This document shows, one piece after another, positions 1 through 6,734 of a stretch of DNA of 13,216 bases. The stretch covers positions 1-13,216 of the forward strand of contig JANTFY010000043.1 in the NCBI GenBank assembly GCA_024763185.1, in the 5' to 3' direction. Within the stretch, counting starts at the first letter, position 1. Each line of letters begins with the position of its first letter. The translations under genes were made by a program, and so were the position numbers. The DNA is from Gammaproteobacteria bacterium. GTDB lineage: Bacteria > Pseudomonadota > Gammaproteobacteria > GCA-001735895. The notes beneath the pieces are model-generated. The model searched no databases. It was not told the DNA's origin and saw only the letters and a program-made list of their open reading frames with translations.

Positions 1-1094
1 GCCTCGACAATATCGGCCACCGGACGGTAATGCTGCTCTTCATCAATGAAATGATCAAGATCACTGAAACGATCCGGATCCAGCAGGCGCAGGCGGGCAA
101 AATGACTTTCCTTGCCGAGTTGTTCCGGGGTAGCGGTCAGTAACAGCACCGAGCGGGTAATGGCGGACAATTTCTCCACCAGCTGGTATTCCCGGCTGGG
201 CTGCTCAGGCTGCCAAACCAGGTGATGCGCTTCATCCACTACCAGCATATCCCAGTCACCCTGCAATGACTGATCAAAGCGGCGTTGATTCTGCGTCAGA
301 AATTCAATACTGCACAGCACCAGTTGCTCTGTGTGGAAAGGATTATCAAGCTCCTGCAACAGTTCGCTGTCACCATCGCCCTCTATCGCATCACAACGTG
401 CCTGGTCAAACACGCTGAACAACAGGTTAAAGCGTCGCATCATTTCAACCAGCCATTGGTGCAACAGGCTTTCCGGCACAACAATCAGTATGCGCTGGGC
501 GTATTCATTGAGCAGCTGTTGATGGATGATCAATCCGGCTTCGATGGTTTTACCCAGCCCCACCTCATCGGCCAGCAAAACCCGCGGAGCGAACCGATTG
601 GCAACCTCGTGCGCAATATACAACTGGTGATCAATCAGGCTGGTACGGCAACCGGTCAACCCCTGTAGATTCGACTGGGCAAGCAGGCTGCCTATTTTTT
701 GCGTGCGCGCCCTCAACTCAAACCACTTGTTCTTATCGATCTGGCCGTTAATCAAGCGCTGCAGGGGCTGATTCAAGGTCAGGAAATTATTCAGCTTGCC
801 TTCGGCCAGGCGTATATTCTCTGTGCCTTCAGCCTGGCAATGATAAATCATCAGTCCATCGTGCTGCTCGACCTCAAGCACCTGCATTTCACGCCCATCC
901 TGGTCACTGACCGTATCTCCAGCGGCGAAAATCACACGTGACAACGGGGCCGTTTGCTTGGCGTACACCCGCGTTTCACCCGTCGCCGGAAAAATAATAC
1001 TGACCGTACGAAACTCAACTTCAAGCACCATGCCTATACCCAGATGAAGTTCACCGGCGCTGACCCAGCGCTGTCCGACCATGAATTGCTGCAT
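1..1094 (-). CDS. rapA: RNA polymerase-associated ATPase RapA (HepA), N-terminal part
   Basis: Swi2/Snf2-family ATPase that binds RNA polymerase and helps recycle it after transcription; cytoplasmic. Only the first 364 codons lie in the window, since the gene runs off the left edge; E. coli RapA is 968 aa. The protein opens with the tudor-like N-terminal region (VGQRWVS, then FPATGETRVYA). It continues with a helicase motor that has Walker A ADEVGLGKT at residues 175-183, DEAH at 287-290 and motif III-like LLTATPEQLG at 318-327. The match to E. coli RapA is collinear and close, including HFARLRLLDP and the YRPVAD block near the window edge. I chose the ATG at 1094: a G-rich CGGGGCGG lies just upstream. 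An in-frame ATG at 1082 would drop four residues and has a poorer ribosome site. The gene is divergent from the cyclic-di-GMP gene. No frameshift or stop was seen. Confidence 0.97.
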   Translation of the reverse strand, partial: MQQFMVGQRWVSAGELHLGIGMVLEVEFRTVSIIFPATGETRVYAKQTAPLSRVIFAAGDTVSDQDGREMQVLEVEQHDGLMIYHCQAEGTENIRLAEGKLNNFLTLNQPLQRLINGQIDKNKWFELRARTQKIGSLLAQSNLQGLTGCRTSLIDHQLYIAHEVANRFAPRVLLADEVGLGKTIEAGLIIHQQLLNEYAQRILIVVPESLLHQWLVEMMRRFNLLFSVFDQARCDAIEGDGDSELLQELDNPFHTEQLVLCSIEFLTQNQRRFDQSLQGDWDMLVVDEAHHLVWQPEQPSREYQLVEKLSAITRSVLLLTATPEQLGKESHFARLRLLDPDRFSDLDHFIDEEQHYRPVADIVE

Positions 1095-1123
1095 ATCCGC
1101 CCCGTTAAATTAAATGGCAGCGC

Positions 1124-1151
1124 ATTATACAGAGCCCTGTTGATAGTGAAA
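1124..1151 (-). promoter_or_regulatory. Probable rapA promoter
   Basis: On the minus strand a perfect -10 hexamer TATAAT lies at 1124-1129. A weak -35 candidate, TTTCAC (1146-1151), sits 16 bases upstream. Transcription would begin near 1117, giving a short leader of about 22 bases before the rapA ATG at 1094. The -10 match is exact; the assignment rests on sequence alone. Confidence 0.55.
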
Positions 1152-1220
1152 CGTGTACTGGTACAAAATAAGTTAACTTCATTTCATGTTATTAAACATT
1201 AAGAATATGTCACAAATCAT

Positions 1221-1229
1221 TGATATAAT
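1221..1229 (+). promoter_or_regulatory. Extended -10 promoter upstream of the GGDEF-EAL gene
   Basis: TGATATAAT is a perfect extended -10 element (TGn followed by TATAAT at 1224-1229). No good -35 is present; TTAAGA at 1199-1204 is 19 bases away. Extended -10 promoters can work without a -35. Initiation near 1236 would give a leader of about 230 bases before the ATG at 1465, unusually long and containing the hairpins listed below. Confidence 0.5.
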
Positions 1230-1264
1230 AGAAATTATCAGTTAGTCTTTTATCCATACTATAA

Positions 1265-1285
1265 AATCTCAACTGAATTGAGATT
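1265..1285. repeat. 8-bp perfect inverted repeat (operator-like)
   Basis: AATCTCAA (1265-1272) and TTGAGATT (1278-1285) form a perfect dyad around a 5-base centre. It lies about 40 bases downstream of the extended -10 promoter. It lacks a T-run directly after the stem on either strand, so it looks more like a protein-binding site or leader stem than a terminator. No regulator is identifiable from the sequence. Confidence 0.4.
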
Positions 1286-1357
1286 AAAAATTAATAATGA
1301 TAAGGGCTTCATATAGGTTTTTTTTATTTCACAAGCCACTGAGTGAAGACTATTTAA

Positions 1358-1382
1358 CAGGAACCGCGAAGCGATTTTCCTG
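1358..1382 (+). promoter_or_regulatory. Leader hairpin upstream of the GGDEF-EAL gene
   Basis: CAGGAA (1358-1363) pairs with TTCCTG (1377-1382). Inside, CGC (1365-1367) pairs with GCG (1371-1373) around a GAA triloop, with a small internal loop of one base against three. It lies in the long leader of the cyclic-di-GMP gene. It does not match the conserved core of known cyclic-di-GMP (GEMM) riboswitches as I recall them. Confidence 0.35.
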
Positions 1383-1409
1383 ACGAGAAATTTACACGAT
1401 TCGAATAAG

Positions 1410-1453
1410 ACTGAGCTGTTCAAGGAGGTATGGCCCAAACCGAACTCAGTTGA
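1410..1453 (+). promoter_or_regulatory. Displaced strong Shine-Dalgarno, mini-ORF and stem before the GGDEF-EAL start
   Basis: A near-perfect Shine-Dalgarno AAGGAGGT lies at 1422-1429, too far from the available starts: 20 bases before TTG 1450 and 35 before ATG 1465. An ATG directly abuts it (1430) and opens a 7-codon frame (MAQTELS) ending in TGA at 1451-1453, with no spacing for normal initiation. ACTGAG (1410-1415) can pair with CTCAGT (1445-1450), extended by TTC/GAA across a bulge, which places the Shine-Dalgarno in the loop. This could set how efficiently the downstream gene is translated. Confidence 0.4.
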
Positions 1454-1464
1454 GAACTATAACA

Positions 1465-4416
1465 ATGGGTAAACCTTTTAACCCTGATACTTCTATATCA
1501 GACAACCAGCAAAGAAAAAACTGGAAACTGCTGCGGCGCAGCATTGCTGTGGTTACCTTGTTGTGCGCGCTGTCCACGGCACTGGTTAATTACCTGCTGC
1601 AACAGCAATTCCAGCTGCAACGCGCGCAGGACCTTCAGGCTGACCAGCTACTCCTTGACACCTTACACCATCAAACCGAACAGAAACTCGAGCAACTGTA
1701 CGACATCATCACCTCTTACGAGGGCGTCCAACAGGCATTTTCGGATGAAGCCGAAATCCCTTTGCAACAGGCTTTTGACAATCACTGGAGCAACATGGCG
1801 TATGACTGGCAGCTCGATCTGATTCAGTTTTACAGCCCGGCCAATATCCCCCTGGCAAGCTGGTCTTCACGCCCGATCAAGGCATTACTGGACTCTAAAA
1901 TCAGCGCCTGGGTAAACGAGGTAAACCAGACCCTGGAACCCGTCAACAGTGTCAGTTGCGTGCAAAACTGCAGCCAGTATCTCATTACACCTATCCACTT
2001 CGAGGGCCTCCATCAAGGCGTGATGGTGATATCCATTTCCTTACTGGATGGACTCAATCAATTCCAGCTGAGTACCAAAAAAACCGTTGGCATCATTACT
2101 CCCTCCCTCAACCGGGAAGCTTCCACCGACCTGCTGACCTATAAATGGGGTTACGAGTTATACAGCCTGACCGATGCCGGGCAGCATGAGCCTGTGCTGC
2201 AGGGCTTTACTCATTTGCAAACACCGCAAAAGGGTAGAGAGCAAATCTACGCGGCGACTATCAATGGACGGGACTACACGCTGCGCCTGCTGCCGCTAAC
2301 CCATTCGGATGACAGCTTCCTGATTATCCTGGAAGATTTAACAGCGGCTCACGCTGCCATCATTAACAAGTCCGTTCTTTTTGCTTTGTTGTCATTCTTC
2401 ACCTTTCTAGCGCTGCAACTGCTTTTGCAATTTTCTCTGCAACGCCAGGCCTCGCGACAGGAACACGCCCTGCAGTTGGCCCGTGTTGAACGCAGCCGGC
2501 CCAAACAAGCTACTGAAGAACACGATGACGATCCAACCCATCCTGAAATAACCCTGACCAACCTGACCGATACCCCGCTGGATTTCGACCTGACCAGCGA
2601 ACATGTGATTTCTATTTCCGATCGCCTGGACCAGCTGAAAAAATACAACCAGGATATCAATCTGGAACTCGCCCACCAGATGGTGGCGGTCAGCCATGAA
2701 CGCGATCTGGTACGCCGCATCCTGGACAACACCCAGGCCATCATCATGACCCTACAGAAAGATGGCAGCATCCTCAGTATTAACCGCTTCGGTCAAATGA
2801 TCACCGGTTACTCTGAGGCCGATTTAAAACATAAAAACTTTATTGACCTGTATCCTGACAATGAACCTTTTGCACTGAACAGCCTGCAAAACATGTCCTC
2901 GATCGCCAATGGCGAACAGGAAAGTTATCGTCATGAAGCCCGCCTGAGCTGTAAGGATGGCAAGGAGCGAGTCATTTTATGGCTGCATTCCCGCCTCAAT
3001 GATAAAGACAGTAATGACGCCCCTCTGTTATCCGCCGGTCTGGATATCACTGAACATAAACAACTTGAGAAGAACCTTGGCTGGCTGGCTGATCACGATT
3101 CACTGACCTCGCTGTATAATCGTCGCCGTTTTGAAGAAGAGCTGGAAGATGCGCTCAACTGGGCAAACACGCACCAGGCCAGTGGCACCTTATTGTATAT
3201 CGACCTAGATAACTTCAAGGATATCAACGACTCCTGTGGACACCAGGTTGGCGATATCATTTTACGTAAGGTCGCCAGCACGTTGCTGGATATCACCGAT
3301 GAAATCGACAGCTCCAGCCACCTGATTACGGCGCGCCTCGGTGGCGACGAATTCGCCATGATTCTGCGTAATATCGATGAAGAAGGTATCAGCATTTTAT
3401 GCAAACGCGTGCTGGACTCACTGTATCAAATCCGCCATAACGAAGAGAATTTCCAGTTCCAGTTATCCTGCAGCATCGGTGTCGCGTCATTCCCCGGACA
3501 GGAGTCCAATGCCAACGAGCTGCTCTCTAATGCCGATTTTGCCATGTACCAGGCCAAGATGTTCGGGCGTAACCAGTACTATGTCTTTCAGGATCAGGAT
3601 AGCCATCGCGAACAGTCTCACCACCGATTAATCTGGCGCGAAAAAATTGAAAGTGCATTGAACGAAGGCCGCTTTATTTTGCATTACCAGCCCATTTTGA
3701 ATATTAAACAACGCACCATTTCGCACTACGAAACCCTGATCCGCATGAAAGATGAAAACGACGAATTGGTTTCCCCCAGCGTGTTTATCAACATTGCGGA
3801 AAGGATCGGGTTAATCCAGGATATCGATTGCTTTATTTTGCAATCCGCCATCCAGAAACAGGCAGAATTATTGCGCCAGGGCCACGACATCACGCTTGCC
3901 ATCAACCTGTCCGGCAAGGCCTTTGATGACCCCAAACTGTCCGAGAATATTGAAAGTGCCATTCATAAATATAATGCCAAGGCCGAAAACCTGATCTTCG
4001 AAATAACCGAAACAGCCGCTGTTTCGGATATCGTTGCCGCAGAAAAAGTCATGCGCAAGATCCAGTCGCTGGGTTGCCAGTTTGCACTGGATGATTTCGG
4101 CGTCGGTTTTTCTTCCTTTTATTATTTGCGGGAACTGCCCGTTGAATACGTCAAAATTGACGGGTCTTTTGTTAATGACCTGCCCGATAATTCTGACAAC
4201 CAGGTTCTGGTCAGGGCCTTGAGCGAGGTCGCCATCGGTTTTAACAAGCTGACTGTGGCCGAATTTGTAGACTCTCTGCAAACCCTGCACCTGTTGAGTG
4301 AATCCAAGGTGAATTTTGCCCAGGGTTATTTTATCGGCAAACCCAGCGAACAGATTCCGGTCAACCCTCCCAATTTCTACCAGGCCGCAGTCAACGAAAA
4401 TACCGCAATTATTTAG
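1465..4416 (+). CDS. Membrane-bound PAS-GGDEF-EAL cyclic-di-GMP signalling protein
   Basis: Inner-membrane sensor predicted to degrade, and perhaps make, cyclic-di-GMP. Numbered from ATG 1465 (983 aa): TM1 about 26-46, a periplasmic sensor domain about 47-303 with a Cys pair at 165 and 169, TM2 about 304-326, a charged linker, PAS about 415-535, then GGDEF and EAL. The GGDEF domain keeps DxLTxLxNRR and an intact GGDEF signature (626-630). The RxxD inhibitory site is absent. The EAL motif reads ETL (E756). Other catalytic residues are present: N814, E846 and E849, DD 876-877, K897, E933 and Q953. I therefore expect an active phosphodiesterase; cyclase activity cannot be judged. The ORF also opens at TTG 1450, which would add five residues; I prefer the ATG, but no start has a well-spaced ribosome site. 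The family of the periplasmic domain is not recognised. bioD follows 36 bases after the stop. Confidence 0.93.
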   Translation: MGKPFNPDTSISDNQQRKNWKLLRRSIAVVTLLCALSTALVNYLLQQQFQLQRAQDLQADQLLLDTLHHQTEQKLEQLYDIITSYEGVQQAFSDEAEIPLQQAFDNHWSNMAYDWQLDLIQFYSPANIPLASWSSRPIKALLDSKISAWVNEVNQTLEPVNSVSCVQNCSQYLITPIHFEGLHQGVMVISISLLDGLNQFQLSTKKTVGIITPSLNREASTDLLTYKWGYELYSLTDAGQHEPVLQGFTHLQTPQKGREQIYAATINGRDYTLRLLPLTHSDDSFLIILEDLTAAHAAIINKSVLFALLSFFTFLALQLLLQFSLQRQASRQEHALQLARVERSRPKQATEEHDDDPTHPEITLTNLTDTPLDFDLTSEHVISISDRLDQLKKYNQDINLELAHQMVAVSHERDLVRRILDNTQAIIMTLQKDGSILSINRFGQMITGYSEADLKHKNFIDLYPDNEPFALNSLQNMSSIANGEQESYRHEARLSCKDGKERVILWLHSRLNDKDSNDAPLLSAGLDITEHKQLEKNLGWLADHDSLTSLYNRRRFEEELEDALNWANTHQASGTLLYIDLDNFKDINDSCGHQVGDIILRKVASTLLDITDEIDSSSHLITARLGGDEFAMILRNIDEEGISILCKRVLDSLYQIRHNEENFQFQLSCSIGVASFPGQESNANELLSNADFAMYQAKMFGRNQYYVFQDQDSHREQSHHRLIWREKIESALNEGRFILHYQPILNIKQRTISHYETLIRMKDENDELVSPSVFINIAERIGLIQDIDCFILQSAIQKQAELLRQGHDITLAINLSGKAFDDPKLSENIESAIHKYNAKAENLIFEITETAAVSDIVAAEKVMRKIQSLGCQFALDDFGVGFSSFYYLRELPVEYVKIDGSFVNDLPDNSDNQVLVRALSEVAIGFNKLTVAEFVDSLQTLHLLSESKVNFAQGYFIGKPSEQIPVNPPNFYQAAVNENTAII

Positions 4417-4452
4417 GCTCGTTGGCGTCATGCAATTTCACCGGATACAACT

Positions 4453-5103
4453 TTGCTAACGGGTTATTTCATCACCGGCTCCGACACGGCAGTCGGTAAA
4501 ACCTGGGTAAGCTGCCAGCTTATACAGCAGTTAATGCACTGCGGTGTCCCGGTCAAAGTTCGCAAACCGGTAGAATCCGGCTGCGAATACGACCCTGCCA
4601 ATAATTTAATCCCTGCGGATGGCGCTCAATTATTTAGTGCCAACAACTATCTTGAAGATTTATCCATTATTACCCCTTTTCGCTTTCATGCTGCACTGGC
4701 GCCCGACCATGCCGCCCGGCTGGAGAATAAAACCATCACCCTGGCCCAGTTAAAAGCAGCCGTAGAATACAATGTAGAGAAACAGGACCGACTCATCGTG
4801 GAAGGTGCCGGTGGTTTTTTATCGCCCCTGGCTAGCGACGCTGTCAATGCTGATCTTGCCCGGGCACTTGGCCTTGAAGTTATTGTGGTTATTGAAAACA
4901 GACTGGGGGCAATCAATCAGGCTCTTTTAACCATAAAGGCCGTAGAGGATGCTGGACTGTCCATTCATGCCATCATCCTCAATCAGATACAAGCCGAGAT
5001 AGACCCGAGGCTCGACAACATGTCCGAACTTAAAGAGCGTATAGCCTACCCGCTGTTCAACTGTGATTTTAATGGGCAGTTACAACCCGGGGTATTCTGC
5101 TAA
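4453..5103 (+). CDS. bioD: Dethiobiotin synthetase BioD
   Basis: ATP-dependent carboxylase that closes the ureido ring of 7,8-diaminopelargonate to give dethiobiotin, the penultimate step of biotin synthesis; cytoplasmic. The 216-aa length is usual for the family. Visible motifs are the P-loop GSDTAVGKT (9-17), RKPVESG with the substrate lysine (37-43), APDHAA (83-88), the VEGAGGFLSPL block (116-126) and RLGAINQALLT (150-160). The start is TTG: no in-frame ATG or GTG lies between the upstream stop (4414-4416) and the P-loop, and BioD proteins normally begin a few residues before that loop. A weak GGA ribosome site lies 7 bases upstream. It follows the signalling gene in the same direction and may be co-transcribed. 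No other bio gene is in the window, so this is an orphan copy. It converges on the glutaredoxin-like gene with 18 bases between the stops. Confidence 0.92.
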   Translation: MLTGYFITGSDTAVGKTWVSCQLIQQLMHCGVPVKVRKPVESGCEYDPANNLIPADGAQLFSANNYLEDLSIITPFRFHAALAPDHAARLENKTITLAQLKAAVEYNVEKQDRLIVEGAGGFLSPLASDAVNADLARALGLEVIVVIENRLGAINQALLTIKAVEDAGLSIHAIILNQIQAEIDPRLDNMSELKERIAYPLFNCDFNGQLQPGVFC

Positions 5104-5121
5104 AGGTCTTCCGCTATTGGG

Positions 5122-5508
5122 TCAGCCTGCGCGTAAAGCATCTTCCGAAAATTCCTTGTTCAGGTAGTCGATAATCTCTGCGGATTCATACATCCAGGTA
5201 GTTTCACCGGGTTTCTCAATCAAAAGGCAAGGCACCTGAAACTTACCGCCACCCTGCTCCAGTTGTGTGCGATAGGGACTGCCCTCACTCACGTCCAGGG
5301 TTTCTATGGTGATATTCAGACGCCGAATGGTTCGCCTGGTCTTGACACAAAACGGGCAGGCATAAAGCTGGTAGAGCTTCAATGACTTAGCTTTTGCATC
5401 AGCACGCGCCTGTTGTTCCGCTGAACGCTGAATCATTTTTGGGCGGGTTAACCAGTCGATAAAAACGATTATCGACCCGAGCCCCTGTCTGACTAGTTTA
5501 ATCAGCAT
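5122..5508 (-). CDS. Membrane-anchored glutaredoxin / GST N-terminal-like protein
   Basis: Small thiol-disulfide protein of the thioredoxin fold; substrate unknown. The 128-aa product has an N-terminal hydrophobic stretch (about 3-20) that could be a single anchor, then a basic, Gln/Ala-rich linker. The glutaredoxin domain starts near KLYQLYACPFC, with the redox motif CPFC at 51-54, the cis-proline VPC at 92-94 and the glutathione-site YES at 107-109. I start at ATG 5508, which has AGGGA about 8 bases upstream; a longer frame from TTG 5541 lacks support and would enter the terminator tail. It resembles the conserved gammaproteobacterial proteins annotated as glutathione S-transferase N-terminal domain or glutaredoxin. 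It lies downstream of the fba terminator, so it needs its own promoter or read-through; I saw no clear promoter. CPFC is intact, so an active oxidoreductase is likely. Confidence 0.85.
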   Translation of the reverse strand: MLIKLVRQGLGSIIVFIDWLTRPKMIQRSAEQQARADAKAKSLKLYQLYACPFCVKTRRTIRRLNITIETLDVSEGSPYRTQLEQGGGKFQVPCLLIEKPGETTWMYESAEIIDYLNKEFSEDALRAG

Positions 5509-5542
5509 GTTTTTATCCCTAACCGAAATAAAAAGAATCAAT

Positions 5543-5567
5543 AAAAAAGGGAGCCGAAGCTCCCTTT
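5543..5567 (-). terminator. Rho-independent terminator of the tkt-gap-pgk-pyk-fba cluster
   Basis: On the minus strand AAAGGGAGC pairs perfectly with GCTCCCTTT around a TTCG tetraloop, and the T-run continues beyond the stem (the A-run at 5543-5548 on the plus strand). It begins about 20 bases after the fba stop codon, so it should end the carbon cluster transcript before the glutaredoxin-like gene. Confidence 0.93.
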
Positions 5568-5589
5568 GTATTCATGGCAAAGGATCTGA

Positions 5590-6627
5590 TTAGCTATAGA
5601 AATCGACCATTTTTTCCAGTGAGTTGACCTTGATCTTGTCTGCATGACCCGCACAACCAAAGGCTTCAAAACGTGCCTTACAGATATCCTTCATGGCAGC
5701 AGTTGAAGCCTTGAGGAATTTACGAGGATCAAAGTTGCTTGGGTTATCCGCAAGGTGTTTACGGATAGAGCCGGTTGATGCCATACGCAGATCAGTGTCG
5801 ATATTCACCTTACGCACACCGTTTTTGATACCTTCCTGAATTTCTTCAACCGGTACACCGTAGGTCTGGCCCATGTCACCACCGTAATCATTGATGATTT
5901 TCAGCCAGTCCTGTGGCACAGAAGAAGAACCGTGCATCACGAGATGCGTATTAGGGATACGCGCATGGATGTCACGGATACGGTCTATACGCAGGATTTC
6001 ACCGGTAGGTTCCTGGGTGAACTTGTAAGCACCGTGCGAGGTACCAATCGCGATTGCCAGCGCATCAACACCGGTATCCGCTACAAATTGAGCCGCTTCT
6101 TCAACGTCAGTCAGCAACTGATCCATATCCAGCTTGCCTTCAGCACCGTGGCCATCTTCTTCACCCATTTCACCGGTTTCCAAAGAACCCAGGCAGCCCA
6201 GTTCACCTTCTACCGAAACACCACCGGCATGGGCCATCTCAACAACCTTTTTGGTCACATCTACATTGTACTCATAAGAGGCCGGTGTCTTCATATCTGC
6301 CATCAGGGAACCGTCCATCATGACCGAACTGAAACCGGACTGGATAGAACGCAGGCACACAGCCGGCTCTGAACCATGATCCTGGTGCATAACGATAGGA
6401 ATATGCGGATACATTTCGATCGCAGCACTGATCAGGTGGCGCAGGAACGGTTCACCCGCGTAAGAACGAGCACCCGCGGAACCCTGCAGGATTACCGGGC
6501 TGTTCACTTCATCAGCGGCTTGCATGATGGAATGCACCTGTTCCATGTTGTTTACGTTGAATGCAGGCATGCCAAAATCATTTTCTGCCGCATAGTCCAA
6601 TAACTGTCTTAATGAGATAAGTGCCAT
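5590..6627 (-). CDS. fba: Class II fructose-bisphosphate aldolase, Calvin-cycle subtype
   Basis: Zinc-dependent aldolase that interconverts fructose 1,6-bisphosphate with dihydroxyacetone phosphate and glyceraldehyde 3-phosphate; related enzymes also make sedoheptulose 1,7-bisphosphate in the Calvin cycle. The product is 345 aa. HQDHG at 81-85 holds the catalytic Asp83 and zinc ligand His84. The acidic GELG follows at 141-144. GTSHGAYK (195-202) and VMHGSSSV (230-237) supply further metal and phosphate contacts. NIDTDLR at 275-281 is the C-terminal phosphate-binding segment. The sequence style fits the type B subgroup (CbbA-like). The start at 6627 has AAGGGGAAG upstream and gives the family's MALISLRQLLD opening; a 21-residue upstream extension in the same frame is not family-like. 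Last gene of the cluster, 107 bases after pyk, with an inverted repeat between them and a strong terminator after it. Confidence 0.95.
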   Translation of the reverse strand: MALISLRQLLDYAAENDFGMPAFNVNNMEQVHSIMQAADEVNSPVILQGSAGARSYAGEPFLRHLISAAIEMYPHIPIVMHQDHGSEPAVCLRSIQSGFSSVMMDGSLMADMKTPASYEYNVDVTKKVVEMAHAGGVSVEGELGCLGSLETGEMGEEDGHGAEGKLDMDQLLTDVEEAAQFVADTGVDALAIAIGTSHGAYKFTQEPTGEILRIDRIRDIHARIPNTHLVMHGSSSVPQDWLKIINDYGGDMGQTYGVPVEEIQEGIKNGVRKVNIDTDLRMASTGSIRKHLADNPSNFDPRKFLKASTAAMKDICKARFEAFGCAGHADKIKVNSLEKMVDFYS

Positions 6628-6676
6628 ACTGACTTCCCCTTGTGTATTAAAAAATTGACTTAAAAATCGAATATAA

Positions 6677-6720
6677 AGCGGATGAGACAAAGCTCTGAAA
6701 AAAACGCTCTCTCATCCGCT
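6677..6720 (-). repeat. 11-bp perfect inverted repeat in the pyk-fba spacer
   Basis: AGCGGATGAGA (6677-6687) and TCTCATCCGCT (6710-6720) are perfect complements around a 22-base loop. In the transcript direction (minus) the stem is followed by a T-rich but interrupted tail, TTTATATTCGATTTTT. It may act as a partial terminator, an RNA-processing site or a stabilising stem that adjusts fba relative to upstream genes. The tail is weaker than that of the terminator at 5543-5567. Confidence 0.6.
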
Positions 6721-6734
6721 CAGATTCGTACCTA

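Noticed and set aside
1297..1383. 28-codon frame in the leader of the signalling gene (begins MIRASYRFFLF)
   Set aside because: No ribosome site lies at a workable distance, and the low-complexity T-run contributes several Phe codons. Not distinguishable from chance.
1095..1464. Cyclic-di-GMP (GEMM) riboswitch in the leader of the signalling gene
   Set aside because: The conserved GEMM core words I would expect, such as the CACAGGGCAAACC-like and GCAAAGCC segments, are absent. The hairpins are kept only as unexplained structure.
3868..4431. Long antisense frame (187 codons) opposite the EAL domain
   Set aside because: It lies wholly within a well-conserved coding region read in the plus direction, and its translation shows no recognisable family.
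6628..6690. 21-residue N-terminal extension of the aldolase
   Set aside because: The ATG at 6627 has a strong ribosome site and gives the family-standard N-terminus; the extension is AT-rich leader.
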